Positions 24,803 to 33,162 of a stretch of DNA of 64,000 nt are shown here, piece by piece. The DNA lies in the NCBI RefSeq assembly GCF_001425905.1, contig NZ_LMDY01000016.1, forward strand, positions 25,625-89,624, read 5' to 3'. The notes below the pieces were generated by a model. The model made no database searches and had not been told where the DNA came from. It was given only the letters and a program-made list of their open reading frames with translations. A program made the position numbers and the translations under genes. Position 1 is the first letter of the stretch; each line of letters begins with the position of its first letter. The DNA is from Methylibium sp. Root1272. GTDB lineage: Bacteria > Pseudomonadota > Gammaproteobacteria > Burkholderiales > Burkholderiaceae_C.

Positions 24803-25669
24803 ATGAACACCACCCAGGAACGACAACGCAACCTCGGCGGGAGAGCGGCCACGCAGGGCGCGATCCGCATCGACGACGTCGTCAAGATCTACGACCCAGA
24901 AGGCGCGGCCGTGATGGCCGTCGACCACTGCACGCTGGACATCGCGGCCGGCGAGATCTGCATGATCGTCGGGCCCTCGGGCTGCGGCAAGACCACGCTG
25001 CTCAACGCGATCGCCGGCTTCCACAGCATCTCGTCGGGCACGATCACGATGGACGGCGAGGTGCTGTGCGGCCCCGGCAAGCCCAAGGCCGAACCCGGCT
25101 CCGACCGCATCGTGGTGTTCCAGAACGGCGCGCTGTTCCCGTGGAAGACCAACCTCGAGAACGTCGCCTTCGGCCCGCTGATGCAGGGGAAGATGAGCAA
25201 GAAGGAGATCTACGAGAAGGCGCGCCGCATGATGGCCGATGCCGGCCTGAACGGCACCGAGAACAACTACCCCGGCGAGGTGTCTTCGGGGCTACGCCGC
25301 CGGGTCGAGATCGTGCGGGCGCTGATGAACGATCCCAAGGTGCTGCTGTTCGACGAGCCCTACCGCGCGCTGGACTCGCTGACCAAGTCGGTCATGCACG
25401 AGGCCTTGCTGGAGATCTACTACAAGAACAAGGTCACGATCTTCTTCATCACCCACGATCTCGAGGAGGCCATCTTCCTCGGGCACCGCCTGGTGATCAT
25501 GACCTCGCGGCCGTGCCGGCCGAAGAAGATTCTCGATGTCGACATTCCCCACCCGCGCGACTACAGCGTCCTGACCAGCCCGCGCTTTCGCGAGTTGATG
25601 GAGGAGACCAGCGCGATCGTCCACGAGGAAGCGAAGAAGTCCTTCGCGGCCGGCGAGAAGGAGGGCTGA
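24803..25669 (+). CDS. ABC transporter ATPase 1 (degenerate signature motif)
   Basis: A 288-aa ATPase of the NrtD/SsuB group. Walker A GPSGCGKTT (residues 58-65), Q loop FQNGALFPWK, Walker B with catalytic Glu (LLFDEP, Glu185) and switch His218 (FITHD) are intact. The ABC signature, normally LSGGQ, is V160-S-S-G-L164. In a heterodimer, this defect would spoil only the site made with the partner's Walker A. The partner (26508) has the opposite defect. Starts two bases after the permease stop. Confidence 0.88.
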   Translation: MNTTQERQRNLGGRAATQGAIRIDDVVKIYDPEGAAVMAVDHCTLDIAAGEICMIVGPSGCGKTTLLNAIAGFHSISSGTITMDGEVLCGPGKPKAEPGSDRIVVFQNGALFPWKTNLENVAFGPLMQGKMSKKEIYEKARRMMADAGLNGTENNYPGEVSSGLRRRVEIVRALMNDPKVLLFDEPYRALDSLTKSVMHEALLEIYYKNKVTIFFITHDLEEAIFLGHRLVIMTSRPCRPKKILDVDIPHPRDYSVLTSPRFRELMEETSAIVHEEAKKSFAAGEKEG

Positions 25670-25672
25670 ACC

Positions 25673-26497
25673 ATGAGCCATGGCATCACCCGGTTTCGCC
25701 AGCGCGTGCTCAGCCGCTCGACGCTGCGCGCGATCATCGCCCTGACGGTCTTCGTCGTCCTGTGGGAACTGGGCGCACGCTCGCCCGAATGGCTGGGCTT
25801 CGCGCTGCCCTGGATCGGCCAGGTGCCCGCACCGAGCGGCGTGCTCAAGGCCTGGAGCGGCCTGCTGGGCAACGCCGGCTACTGGGAGAGCTGGTATCTC
25901 AGTCTGGTGCGGGTGCTGGCGGGCTTCGGCGCGGCGATGCTGATCGGCATCCCGCTGGGCCTGATGATGGCCGTGAGCAAGGCGGTGCACGGCGTCGTGT
26001 TCCCGAGCTTCGAGCTGCTGCGGCCGATCCCGCCGCTGGCCTGGGTGCCGGCCTCGATCATCTTCTGGCCGACGGCCGAGATGTCGATCGCCTTCGTGAC
26101 CTTCCTCGGCGCCTTCTTCACCATCGTCATCAACGTCGTCGGGGGAGCCAAGTCGATCGACGTGCGCTACTTCCAGGCGGCGCAGGCGATGGGGGCCTCG
26201 CAGTGGGACATCTTCCGCCGCGTGGTGCTGCCGGCGACGCTGCCGTCGATCGTGGTCGGCTCCGCGGTGGGCATGGGCATCACCTGGGAGGTGGTGGTGG
26301 CGGCCGAGATGATCTCCGGTGGCGGCAAGAGCGCCGAGGGCGGCGGCCTGGGCTTCTTCATCTGGAACTCGTACGTGGGCGGTTCGTACGAGCAGATCGT
26401 CGTCGGCATGATCAGCATCGGCATCGCGGGCTTCGCCTGCAGCGAGGCGCTGCGCGCGCTCGGCGGCCTGGTCACGCCCTGGTTGAAACAGCGTTGA
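25673..26497 (+). CDS. ABC transporter permease (NitT/TauT type)
   Basis: A 274-aa membrane protein with six predicted helices and the coupling loop GASQWDIFRRVVLPATLPSIVVG. Homologous to the permease half of the 23467 protein (compare LRPIPPLAWVPASIIFW with LRPIPILAWVPLAIL) but without a CNB domain, so the importer has two different membrane subunits. It lies three bases after ATPase 1 and ten before ATPase 2. Confidence 0.88.
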   Translation: MSHGITRFRQRVLSRSTLRAIIALTVFVVLWELGARSPEWLGFALPWIGQVPAPSGVLKAWSGLLGNAGYWESWYLSLVRVLAGFGAAMLIGIPLGLMMAVSKAVHGVVFPSFELLRPIPPLAWVPASIIFWPTAEMSIAFVTFLGAFFTIVINVVGGAKSIDVRYFQAAQAMGASQWDIFRRVVLPATLPSIVVGSAVGMGITWEVVVAAEMISGGGKSAEGGGLGFFIWNSYVGGSYEQIVVGMISIGIAGFACSEALRALGGLVTPWLKQR

Positions 26498-26507
26498 GGA
26501 GAGCACG

Positions 26508-27398
26508 ATGGCCAACCACAAGCCTTCGGGCGCGACACGCGGCGAGATCCAGGTCCGCAACGTCACCAAGACCTACGGCACGGGGCCGTTCGCCAAGACC
26601 GTGGTGCAGGACTGTTCGTTCACGATCGAGCACAACAAGCTCACCGTGATGATCGGTCCGTCGGGCTGCGGCAAGAGCACGCTGATCCGGCTGCTCGCGG
26701 GCTTCGAGAAGCCCGACACCGGCAGCATCCAGATCGACGGACGGCCCATCACCGGCCCCGGCAAGGACCGGCTCGTCGTGTTCCAGGAAAGCGCGCTGTT
26801 CCCCTGGATGACGACGATGGACAACATCCTGTACGGGCCACGCGCGCGCGGCGAGCAGAACGGGCAGACGCAGTCGCAGGCCGACTTCCTGCTGGAGAAG
26901 GTCGGCCTCAAGGCCTTCAGCCGCAAGTACCCCACGCAGCTGTCGGGCGGCATGCAGCGACGCGCCGAGCTGGCGCGGGCGATGATCAACAACCCCGACG
27001 TGATGATCCTCGACGAGCCGTTCCGCGGCCTCGACGCGATGTCGAAGGAGCTGATGTGGGAGTACTACTCCGGTCTGTACGAGGAGTCGCACCGCACCAA
27101 CTTCTTCGTGACCACCGACATCGACGAGGCGATCTTCCTCGCCGACCGCCTGATCGTGATGACCAACATCCCGACGCAGGTGAGGGCGACGCTCGAGGTG
27201 GACATCCCGCGCCCGCGACGGCTGGCCAACACCTTCGACAACGAGCGCGCCAACGAAATCAAGATGCAGGCGCTGTCGCTGCTGCACGAGGAGGCGATGA
27301 AGTCCTTCTCGGGCGGCAGCCGCGCCGCGGCGGACTTCATCGAGGCCTATGCCAAGCGTACCAGCAAGGCACCGGTCGAGGCGAAGCTGCCGGAGTGA
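26508..27398 (+). CDS. ABC transporter ATPase 2 (switch His replaced)
   Basis: A 296-aa ATPase. Walker A GPSGCGKST (50-58), Q loop FQESALFPWM, canonical signature L145-S-G-G-M149 and Walker B ILDEP (Glu170) are intact, but the switch histidine is Thr203 (FVTTD instead of the usual THD). It therefore complements ATPase 1: the composite site with ATPase 1's Walker motifs plus this signature is complete, and the other is doubly degenerate. A long C-terminal tail (about 240-296) follows the core. Confidence 0.88.
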   Translation: MANHKPSGATRGEIQVRNVTKTYGTGPFAKTVVQDCSFTIEHNKLTVMIGPSGCGKSTLIRLLAGFEKPDTGSIQIDGRPITGPGKDRLVVFQESALFPWMTTMDNILYGPRARGEQNGQTQSQADFLLEKVGLKAFSRKYPTQLSGGMQRRAELARAMINNPDVMILDEPFRGLDAMSKELMWEYYSGLYEESHRTNFFVTTDIDEAIFLADRLIVMTNIPTQVRATLEVDIPRPRRLANTFDNERANEIKMQALSLLHEEAMKSFSGGSRAAADFIEAYAKRTSKAPVEAKLPE

Positions 27399-27456
27399 AA
27401 CCTGTCGCGCCGTCGACCCGAACAACGAACGAACCATCCAAGAAGGAGAACGATCC

Positions 27457-28314
27457 ATGGCCAGCAAGAAGGTGATCGACATGCGCAGCCGCCCTGCGTT
27501 CCTGCACGACTTCTACGGCAAGACGCGCGGAACGCCGGAGTTCGAGGTCGTGAAGTGGCTGAACGGCCGTGTCGGCTCGCGGGACCTGGAGCACTTCACG
27601 CACTCGAAGAACATCGACGGCTACCTGCGCGACATCAAGGAGACGCGGATCACGGCGGCGGTGGTCGTCGGCCGCGACACGCCCGGCATCAAGCACTCCA
27701 ACGACGAGATCCACGACCTCGTCAAGGGCCACAAGGAACTGGTCGGGGTGGGCTCGATCGACCCGCACCGCTGGGGCGTCAAGGCGGCGATCGACGAGGT
27801 GGAGCGTGCGGTGCGTCAGCTCGACCTGAAGGCGATCAACGTCGAGCCCGGCTTCGGCAGCCCGCTGTGCAAGGCGGACGATCCGATGCTGTTCCCGATC
27901 TACGACGCCTGTGCGCAGCTCGGCGTGCCGGTGTCCATCATGTCAGGCCCCACGGCGCCGAGCCTCGACATGGTCACGCCGACCGCGGTGGGCCACGTGG
28001 CGAAGGCCTTCCCCAAGCTGTCGATCATCTGCTACCACGGCTTCTATCCGTACGTGAACGAGATCATCGGCGTCGCGTTCCGCTGGGAGAACGTCTTCAT
28101 CGTGCCCGACATGTACATCTTCGCGCCGGGCGGATCGCTCTACGTCGAGGCGGCGAACGGCTGCATGCGCAACCAGATCCTGTTCGGCAGCTCCTATCCG
28201 TTCCGGCCGATGGGACAGTCGATCAACGACTACCGCACCCTCGGGTTCGCGGACGGCGTGATCGACGACGTGATGTACGGCAACGCCAAGCGCGTGCTGA
28301 AGCTCGGCGTCTAG
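27457..28314 (+). CDS. Amidohydrolase-like (ACMSD/amidohydrolase-2 family) protein lacking the first metal motif
   Basis: A 285-aa TIM-barrel protein. It aligns by eye with amidohydrolase-2 family members (KELVGVGSIDPHRWG, KAINVEPGFGSPLCKADDPMLFPIYDACAQLGVPV, NQILFGSSYPF). In that family strand 1 ends in D-x-H-x-H, which binds the catalytic metal; here it is D8-M-R-S-R-P13. The terminal D(S)xxP motif is GSSYPF, lacking the usual Asp. With three metal ligands changed it may bind no metal, acting as a decarboxylase/lyase variant or a binding protein. Good ribosome binding site (AAGGAGA). It follows the importer by 58 bases, so it probably acts on the imported compound or its oxidation product. 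Confidence 0.75.
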   Translation: MASKKVIDMRSRPAFLHDFYGKTRGTPEFEVVKWLNGRVGSRDLEHFTHSKNIDGYLRDIKETRITAAVVVGRDTPGIKHSNDEIHDLVKGHKELVGVGSIDPHRWGVKAAIDEVERAVRQLDLKAINVEPGFGSPLCKADDPMLFPIYDACAQLGVPVSIMSGPTAPSLDMVTPTAVGHVAKAFPKLSIICYHGFYPYVNEIIGVAFRWENVFIVPDMYIFAPGGSLYVEAANGCMRNQILFGSSYPFRPMGQSINDYRTLGFADGVIDDVMYGNAKRVLKLGV

Positions 28315-28333
28315 CCGCCCGGACCGGAGAACC

Positions 28334-28813
28334 ATGGTGGAGGACCTCGAGATACGCGCCGCGCGGCTGTCCGACGTGCCGCGTCTCCTGGAGTTCTACA
28401 AGCAGCTCGACATCACCCCCGAGCCCGAGATGCCGATCGAGCACGCCTGGGCGCGCTTTCTCGACCTGGAAGCGAACCCGCTGCACCACATCTATGTGGC
28501 GGAGTCGCACGATCTCATCGTGGGCACCTTCGCGGTGGTCTTCGTGGGAGGCATCTCCCACGGCGCGCGCGACTCCTGCATCGTCGAGGACGTGGTCGTG
28601 GCGCCGGACGCCCAGGGGCAGCGGATCGGCCGGCGGATGATGCAGTTCGCGATGAACCTGTGTGCGGCGCGCGACTGCTACAAGCTGGTGCTGTCGAGCC
28701 ACGTCAACCGAGAGAAGGCCCATGCCTTCTACGAGGGCCTGGGTTTCCGCAAGCACGGCTACAGCTACCTGATCGACCCCGGCGACGCCGCCGTTCCAGC
28801 GGCGCCCGCCTGA
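28334..28813 (+). CDS. GNAT-family N-acetyltransferase
   Basis: A 159-aa acetyl-CoA-dependent acyltransferase with the fold in order: RAARLSDVPRLLEFYKQL, the beta4 region DSCIVEDVVVAPDAQGQRIG (the QGQRIG acetyl-CoA loop near residue 98-103) and the C-terminal EKAHAFYEGLGFRKHGYSYLI. The acceptor is unknown; a small amine or aminated product of the cluster is possible. Twenty bases after the amidohydrolase-like gene and 20 before the next. Confidence 0.85.
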   Translation: MVEDLEIRAARLSDVPRLLEFYKQLDITPEPEMPIEHAWARFLDLEANPLHHIYVAESHDLIVGTFAVVFVGGISHGARDSCIVEDVVVAPDAQGQRIGRRMMQFAMNLCAARDCYKLVLSSHVNREKAHAFYEGLGFRKHGYSYLIDPGDAAVPAAPA

Positions 28814-28833
28814 CCGACCGGAGGAGACTCGCC

Positions 28834-29199
28834 ATGGTGGAGGCCGACGAACGCGGTGCCGAATACAGCATCCAGGTGAGTGCCGTGGCGGACGCCGGCT
28901 ACTCGGTCTATCGCGCGCGGGTGGTGGTCAAGGAGTTGCCGGCGATGCGCCAGGTGTTCTGCGACGACGTGCTGCCTCAGGAGCAGACCTGGCCGCAGCT
29001 TCAGGAGGCGCTGGCCGCGGCCCTCGCCCGGGGGCAGCAGTTCGTGCGCTTCGCGCTGTGCCGCCGGTTCGCCGAGGGCGTCGACGACGACGAGGCGGCC
29101 TGGGAGGCAATGCTTGCCGGGCTGGCCCGCAGAGCGTCCGCGATGAGCTCGCCGGCCGAGTGGCGCAGCACCGGTCTCCATTCGACATGGAAGCAATGA
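28834..29199 (+). CDS. Small unknown protein
   Basis: A 121-aa acidic-to-neutral soluble protein that I do not recognise. The N-half looks like a small beta-sheet (YSIQVSAVADAGYSVYRARVVVKEL), the C-half is helical and Ala-rich. No signal peptide or membrane helix. It has GGAGGAGA upstream and ends with a four-base overlap onto the nitroreductase gene, so both are translated together; a link to that enzyme is likely. Confidence 0.65.
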   Translation: MVEADERGAEYSIQVSAVADAGYSVYRARVVVKELPAMRQVFCDDVLPQEQTWPQLQEALAAALARGQQFVRFALCRRFAEGVDDDEAAWEAMLAGLARRASAMSSPAEWRSTGLHSTWKQ

Positions 29200-29864
29200 C
29201 GTTCGCGACGTCCGATGAAGCGGAAGGCCGCGCCGCGCCGTCGCTGCACTCGGCCGAGCACGATGCGGCGAGCGCTTCACGGTCGGGCGCCGAACTGCGG
29301 GCGTTGATGGCCGCGAGGCAGCACACGTCGCCGAAGCGCCTGACCGGGCCGGGCCCCGACGCGACGCAGATCGACAGCCTGTTTCGCGCGGCCGCGACCG
29401 CGCCGGACCATGGCCGACTCCTGCCCTGGCGCTTCGTGGTCGTTCCCGCCGAGCAGCGCGCTCGCCTGGCGGAGGCCTTTGCGTTGGCCCTGGTCGATCG
29501 TGATCCCGGCGCCACCCTGGTCCAGATCGAGGAAGCCCGGCTCAAGGCCTGGCGAGCACCGTGGGTCGCCCTCGCGATCGCGCGCACGCGCGACGACGAA
29601 GGCGACGCCTGCGCCATTCCTGCGGCCGAACGACTCGTCTCGCTGGGGTGCGCCCTCCAGAACCTGCTGCTCGCGGCGCACTCGATGGGCTTCGGCAGCG
29701 GGCTGACCAGTGGCCGCGCGATGGATTCGGTTCGCGTGCGCAGCTTGTTCGGCGTGCAGCCGCAGGAGCAGGCCGTGTGCTTCGTCAACGTGGGCACCGT
29801 GATGGCGCGGCGACCGGTGCCGCCCAGGCCGGTGCCGGCCCGGTTCGTCAGTTGGCTGTCATAG
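29196..29864 (+). CDS. Nitroreductase-family flavoprotein (YdjA-like)
   Basis: About 222 aa. LRALMAARQHTSPKRLTGPGP and IDSLFRAAATAPDHGRLLPWRFVVVP match the FMN-binding N-terminal part of small YdjA-type nitroreductases; ERLVSLGCALQNLLLAAHSMGFGSG is the dimer/FMN helix. It would use NAD(P)H to reduce nitro groups, quinones or another electrophile. The ATG at 29196 overlaps the preceding stop; an in-frame ATG at 29187 is an alternative. It ends the tightly spaced part of the operon. Confidence 0.8.
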   Translation: MTFATSDEAEGRAAPSLHSAEHDAASASRSGAELRALMAARQHTSPKRLTGPGPDATQIDSLFRAAATAPDHGRLLPWRFVVVPAEQRARLAEAFALALVDRDPGATLVQIEEARLKAWRAPWVALAIARTRDDEGDACAIPAAERLVSLGCALQNLLLAAHSMGFGSGLTSGRAMDSVRVRSLFGVQPQEQAVCFVNVGTVMARRPVPPRPVPARFVSWLS

Positions 29865-29955
29865 CGCCCGGACTCGTTCGGGCGCGACGCAGCGTTCCAC
29901 TGACGGCCCACAACGCGACCCGCCGCGCCGGCCCTTCGCAGTGCGAATCCCCACC

Positions 29956-30327
29956 ATGTCCTACCTGGATGACCCCCGCGTGTTCCTGGCCGCCGAGCGC
30001 ACCCTGCTGGCCTGGCAGCGGACGGCGCTGGCCCTGATGGGCTTCGGCTTCGTGGTGGAGCGCTTCGGCCTGTTCCTGCACATGGTCGTCGGCCAGGCCC
30101 TGACGCCGGCACAGCGAGGGTTCTCGCTGTGGCTGGGCGTCGGCATGACGCTGTTGGGCGGCTTGCTCTGCGTCGGCTCCGCGGTCCAGTTCAGGACGGT
30201 GATCCGCTCGCTGGGCGAGGCAGAGATTCCGCGAGGCTACTGGACGGGTTGCGGAGTCTGGCTCGGCTTCGCGCTGGCCGTCATTGCGCTGGCGCTGGCG
30301 ATCTACTTCGTGCTGAGCGCAGCCTAG
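29956..30327 (+). CDS. DUF202 (YidH-like) membrane protein
   Basis: A 123-aa protein with three hydrophobic helices and the family signature near the N-terminus (FLAAERTLLAWQRTALALMGFGFVVERFG; the ERTxLAWxRT motif). Function of DUF202 is not established; in fungi related domains act in vacuolar transporter chaperone complexes. Separated by 91 bases from the nitroreductase gene, so co-transcription is uncertain. Confidence 0.8.
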   Translation: MSYLDDPRVFLAAERTLLAWQRTALALMGFGFVVERFGLFLHMVVGQALTPAQRGFSLWLGVGMTLLGGLLCVGSAVQFRTVIRSLGEAEIPRGYWTGCGVWLGFALAVIALALAIYFVLSAA

Positions 30328-30405
30328 TTGTCTGTTCGGCGGACCCCGCTGCATGCCACTCCTGCAGCGTATGCTCGCGGGCACCGCAATCCTCGATGGG
30401 CACGG

Positions 30406-31059
30406 ATGGGCAGCTTCTACGACGATCACATCCTGCCTCGCGCGGTCGACGTCATCTGCGGCCTGCCCAGCTTCGAGCGCGGGCGCGCGGATCTGGTGCC
30501 GCAGGCCTCGGGCCGGGTGCTCGAGATCGGCATGGGCACGGGACGCAACTTGCCGTACTACCGCGCTGCCGGACTGCGATGCCTCTGCGGTGTCGATCCC
30601 GGCTTGCATGCGCTGGCCCAGCGCCGGGCCAGGGCCGCTGGCCTGGAGATCCAGGCGCTGCCGCTGTCGGCCGAGCGCATCCCGGTGGACGACCGGAGCT
30701 TCGATTGCGTGGTGTCGACGTTCACGCTCTGCACCATCCCTGATGCAGCCCAGGCGCTGAAGGAGGTGTATCGCGTGCTGGTGCCGGGAGGGCGCCTGCT
30801 GTTCCTGGAGCATGGCGCTGCGCCCGATTCGACGGTGCGCCGCTGGCAGGACCGCATCACGCCGTACTGGAAGCCGCTGGCAGGGGGCTGCCATCTCAAC
30901 CGCGAGATGCCCGGCCTGATCGAGTCTGCGGGCTTCACGATCGATCGCCTGGACCGCGGCTACCGCCCCGGGCCGAGGTGGCTGACCTATCTGTACTCGG
31001 GGGTCGCGACGCGGCCCCGTTCCTCGGCTCAGACGGATCGAGGTTCGTCACCGGATTGA
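30406..31059 (+). CDS. Class I SAM-dependent methyltransferase
   Basis: A 217-aa enzyme. SAM motif I is VLEIGMGTGRN, followed by acidic motif II (CGVDPGLHAL), motif IV FDCVVSTFTLCTIPD and LVPGGRLLFLEHG. Resembles UbiE/Mettl7-type small-molecule methyltransferases (phospholipid, thiol or arsenite acceptors). Start chosen at 30406, just before the conserved FYDDHILPR. Acceptor unknown. Confidence 0.85.
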   Translation: MGSFYDDHILPRAVDVICGLPSFERGRADLVPQASGRVLEIGMGTGRNLPYYRAAGLRCLCGVDPGLHALAQRRARAAGLEIQALPLSAERIPVDDRSFDCVVSTFTLCTIPDAAQALKEVYRVLVPGGRLLFLEHGAAPDSTVRRWQDRITPYWKPLAGGCHLNREMPGLIESAGFTIDRLDRGYRPGPRWLTYLYSGVATRPRSSAQTDRGSSPD

Positions 31060-31122
31060 TCCGCCGGTGATGCTGTGGCAGGCTCGGTCGCGACAACGGC
31101 ATCCCGCCGGACTGATTCCACG

Positions 31123-32436
31123 ATGACGACAGGCCCCCTTCAATACCAGAGCGGCTTCGCCAACCACTTCGAGAGCGAGGCGCTGTCCGGCGCGTTGCCG
31201 GTGGGCCGCAATTCGCCGCAGCGCTGCCCCTACGGCCTGTATGCCGAGCAGTTGAGCGTCACCGCATTCACCGCGCCGCGCGCCGACAACCGCCGCTCCT
31301 GGCTCTATCGCATCCGTCCGGCGGCGATGCATGCGCCCTTCGAACCCTACGACGACGGCGGCCGCCTCGTCAGCGACTTCTCGGCGCTCGCCACGCCGCC
31401 CGACCCGATGCGCTGGAACCCGCTGCCGCTGCCGGCGGCGGCCACGCCCATCGACTTCATCGATGGCCTCGTCACCTGGGCCGGCCAGGGCGACCCGAGC
31501 GTGCAGGCGGGCGCGACTCTCCATCTGTATGCCGCCAACCGCTCGATGCAGGGCCGCAGCTTCTACGACGCCGACGGCGAACTGCTGATCGTGCCCCAGC
31601 ACGGCCGCCATCGCTTCGTCACCGAGCTCGGCGTGCTCGAGGCCGAGCCGCAGGAGATCGTGGTCATCCCGCGCGGCCTGCGCTTTCGCGTCGAGCTGCC
31701 CGACGGCGAGGGCCGCGGCTACGTCTGCGAGAACCACGGCGCGCCGTTCCGCCTGCCCGACCTCGGCCCGATCGGCTCCAACGGCCTGGCGCACGCGCGC
31801 GACTTCCTGGCGCCGGTGGCCGCCTACGAAGACGTGGACGGGCCGCACCAGCTGGTGGCCAAGTTCCTGGGCCGGCTGTGGTCGGCGGCGATGGACCACT
31901 CGCCGCTCGACGTGGTGGCGTGGCACGGCAACTGTGCGCCGTACAAGTACGACCTGCGCCGCTTCAACGCCATCGGCTCGATCAGCCACGACCACCCCGA
32001 TCCGTCGATCTTCCTGGTGCTGCACGCGGCGTCCGACACGCCGGGCACCAGCGCCATCGACTTCGTGGTCTTCCCGCCGCGCATCCTGGCGATGCAGGAC
32101 ACCTTCCGGCCGCCCTGGTTCCACCGCAACGTCGCCAGCGAGTTCATGGGGCTGATCCACGGCGTGTACGACGCCAAGGCCGAGGGCTTCCTGCCCGGCG
32201 GCGCGAGCCTGCACAACTGCATGACCGGCCACGGGCCCGACGCCGAGACCTTCGAGAAGGCCAGTCGCGCCGATCTGTCGACGCCCGATGTCATCCAGGG
32301 CACCATGGCCTTCATGTTCGAGGCGCGCCACGTGTGGCGCCCGACCGCGCGCGCGCTGGCCTCGCCGCTGCGCCAGCCGGACTACGCGCGCTGCTGGCAG
32401 GGCCTGCAGAAGCACTTCGATCCGGCGCGGCGCTGA
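31123..32436 (+). CDS. hmgA: Homogentisate 1,2-dioxygenase
   Basis: A 437-aa enzyme that opens homogentisate to maleylacetoacetate in tyrosine/phenylalanine breakdown. Recognisable along its whole length: [28 protein letters not shown], the non-heme iron region with [16 protein letters not shown] (His and Glu ligands) and [15 protein letters not shown] (His ligand). Start at 31123 chosen because it places the YQSGFGN-type motif about 10 residues in, as in the family. The partner fumarylacetoacetase (often next door) is not in the window. Confidence 0.95.
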   Translation: MTTGPLQYQSGFANHFESEALSGALPVGRNSPQRCPYGLYAEQLSVTAFTAPRADNRRSWLYRIRPAAMHAPFEPYDDGGRLVSDFSALATPPDPMRWNPLPLPAAATPIDFIDGLVTWAGQGDPSVQAGATLHLYAANRSMQGRSFYDADGELLIVPQHGRHRFVTELGVLEAEPQEIVVIPRGLRFRVELPDGEGRGYVCENHGAPFRLPDLGPIGSNGLAHARDFLAPVAAYEDVDGPHQLVAKFLGRLWSAAMDHSPLDVVAWHGNCAPYKYDLRRFNAIGSISHDHPDPSIFLVLHAASDTPGTSAIDFVVFPPRILAMQDTFRPPWFHRNVASEFMGLIHGVYDAKAEGFLPGGASLHNCMTGHGPDAETFEKASRADLSTPDVIQGTMAFMFEARHVWRPTARALASPLRQPDYARCWQGLQKHFDPARR

Positions 32437-32656
32437 GGGCACGCGGCCCATGTTCCCGGCCTGATGAACCGGGTCGTCTTCCCAGCGCGCCCGGAAGCGG
32501 CGCACGAGCTCCCGCCGTCGCTACCCGCGTACTACCCGCTGCGGGGCCGTTGATGAAAAACTGTCGACCATCCCCCGGGAGCGAGATCGCCGGATCCGCG
32601 TGCGTCCATCGACGTCTTCGACGCGCACTCGCGCCCCGCCAGTCACAGGAGTACAC

Positions 32657-33052
32657 GTGGCAAAGCTCATTCACACCATGATCCGGGTCCGCGAGCTCGA
32701 GCGCTCGCTGAAGTTCTACGAGGCCGTCCTCGACATGAAGGAGTCCCATCGGCTGGACTTCCCGGAGTTCACGCTGGTCTATCTGCGGGCCGACGGCTGC
32801 CATTTCGAGATCGAGCTGACGCTCAACAAGGGGCGTGAGGACGAGTACACGCACGGCACGGGCTACGGCCATGTCGCCGCCGTCGTGCCGGACGCGAACT
32901 CGAAGCGCGCGCAGGTCGATGCGCTCGGCTACGCGCCGACCGCGGTCAAGGAGTTCAAGCGGGGTGAGGAACTGCTGGCCCGGTTCTTCTTCGTGCAGGA
33001 CCCCGACGGCTACAAGATCGAGGTGCTGGAGCAGCACGGGCACTACCGCTAG
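32657..33052 (+). CDS. gloA: Lactoylglutathione lyase (glyoxalase I)-like
   Basis: A 131-aa VOC-fold metalloenzyme. Expected metal ligands are visible: His in LIHTMIRV, Glu in FEIELT, His in YGHVAAVV, and Glu in YKIEVLE. It converts the methylglyoxal-glutathione adduct to S-lactoylglutathione. GTG start at 32657 has AGGAG 6 bases upstream and gives the standard N-terminus. A glyoxalase II gene follows 110 bases later, past a hairpin, completing the pathway. Confidence 0.85.
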   Translation: MAKLIHTMIRVRELERSLKFYEAVLDMKESHRLDFPEFTLVYLRADGCHFEIELTLNKGREDEYTHGTGYGHVAAVVPDANSKRAQVDALGYAPTAVKEFKRGEELLARFFFVQDPDGYKIEVLEQHGHYR

Positions 33053-33065
33053 CGATCGTCGAACG

Positions 33066-33084
33066 CCCGGGCCGACGGCCCGGG
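33066..33084 (+). terminator. Hairpin after gloA
   Basis: CCCGGGCC-GAC-GGCCCGGG is a perfect 8-bp stem with a 3-base loop, 14 bases after the gloA stop. Confidence 0.5.
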
Positions 33085-33162
33085 ATGGATGCGTCGCGCG
33101 TCCGACCTCGATCAGGTCCCGCGCGGCTCCGTGAGATTGCTCAGCGCTGCCAGGAGAGCACC

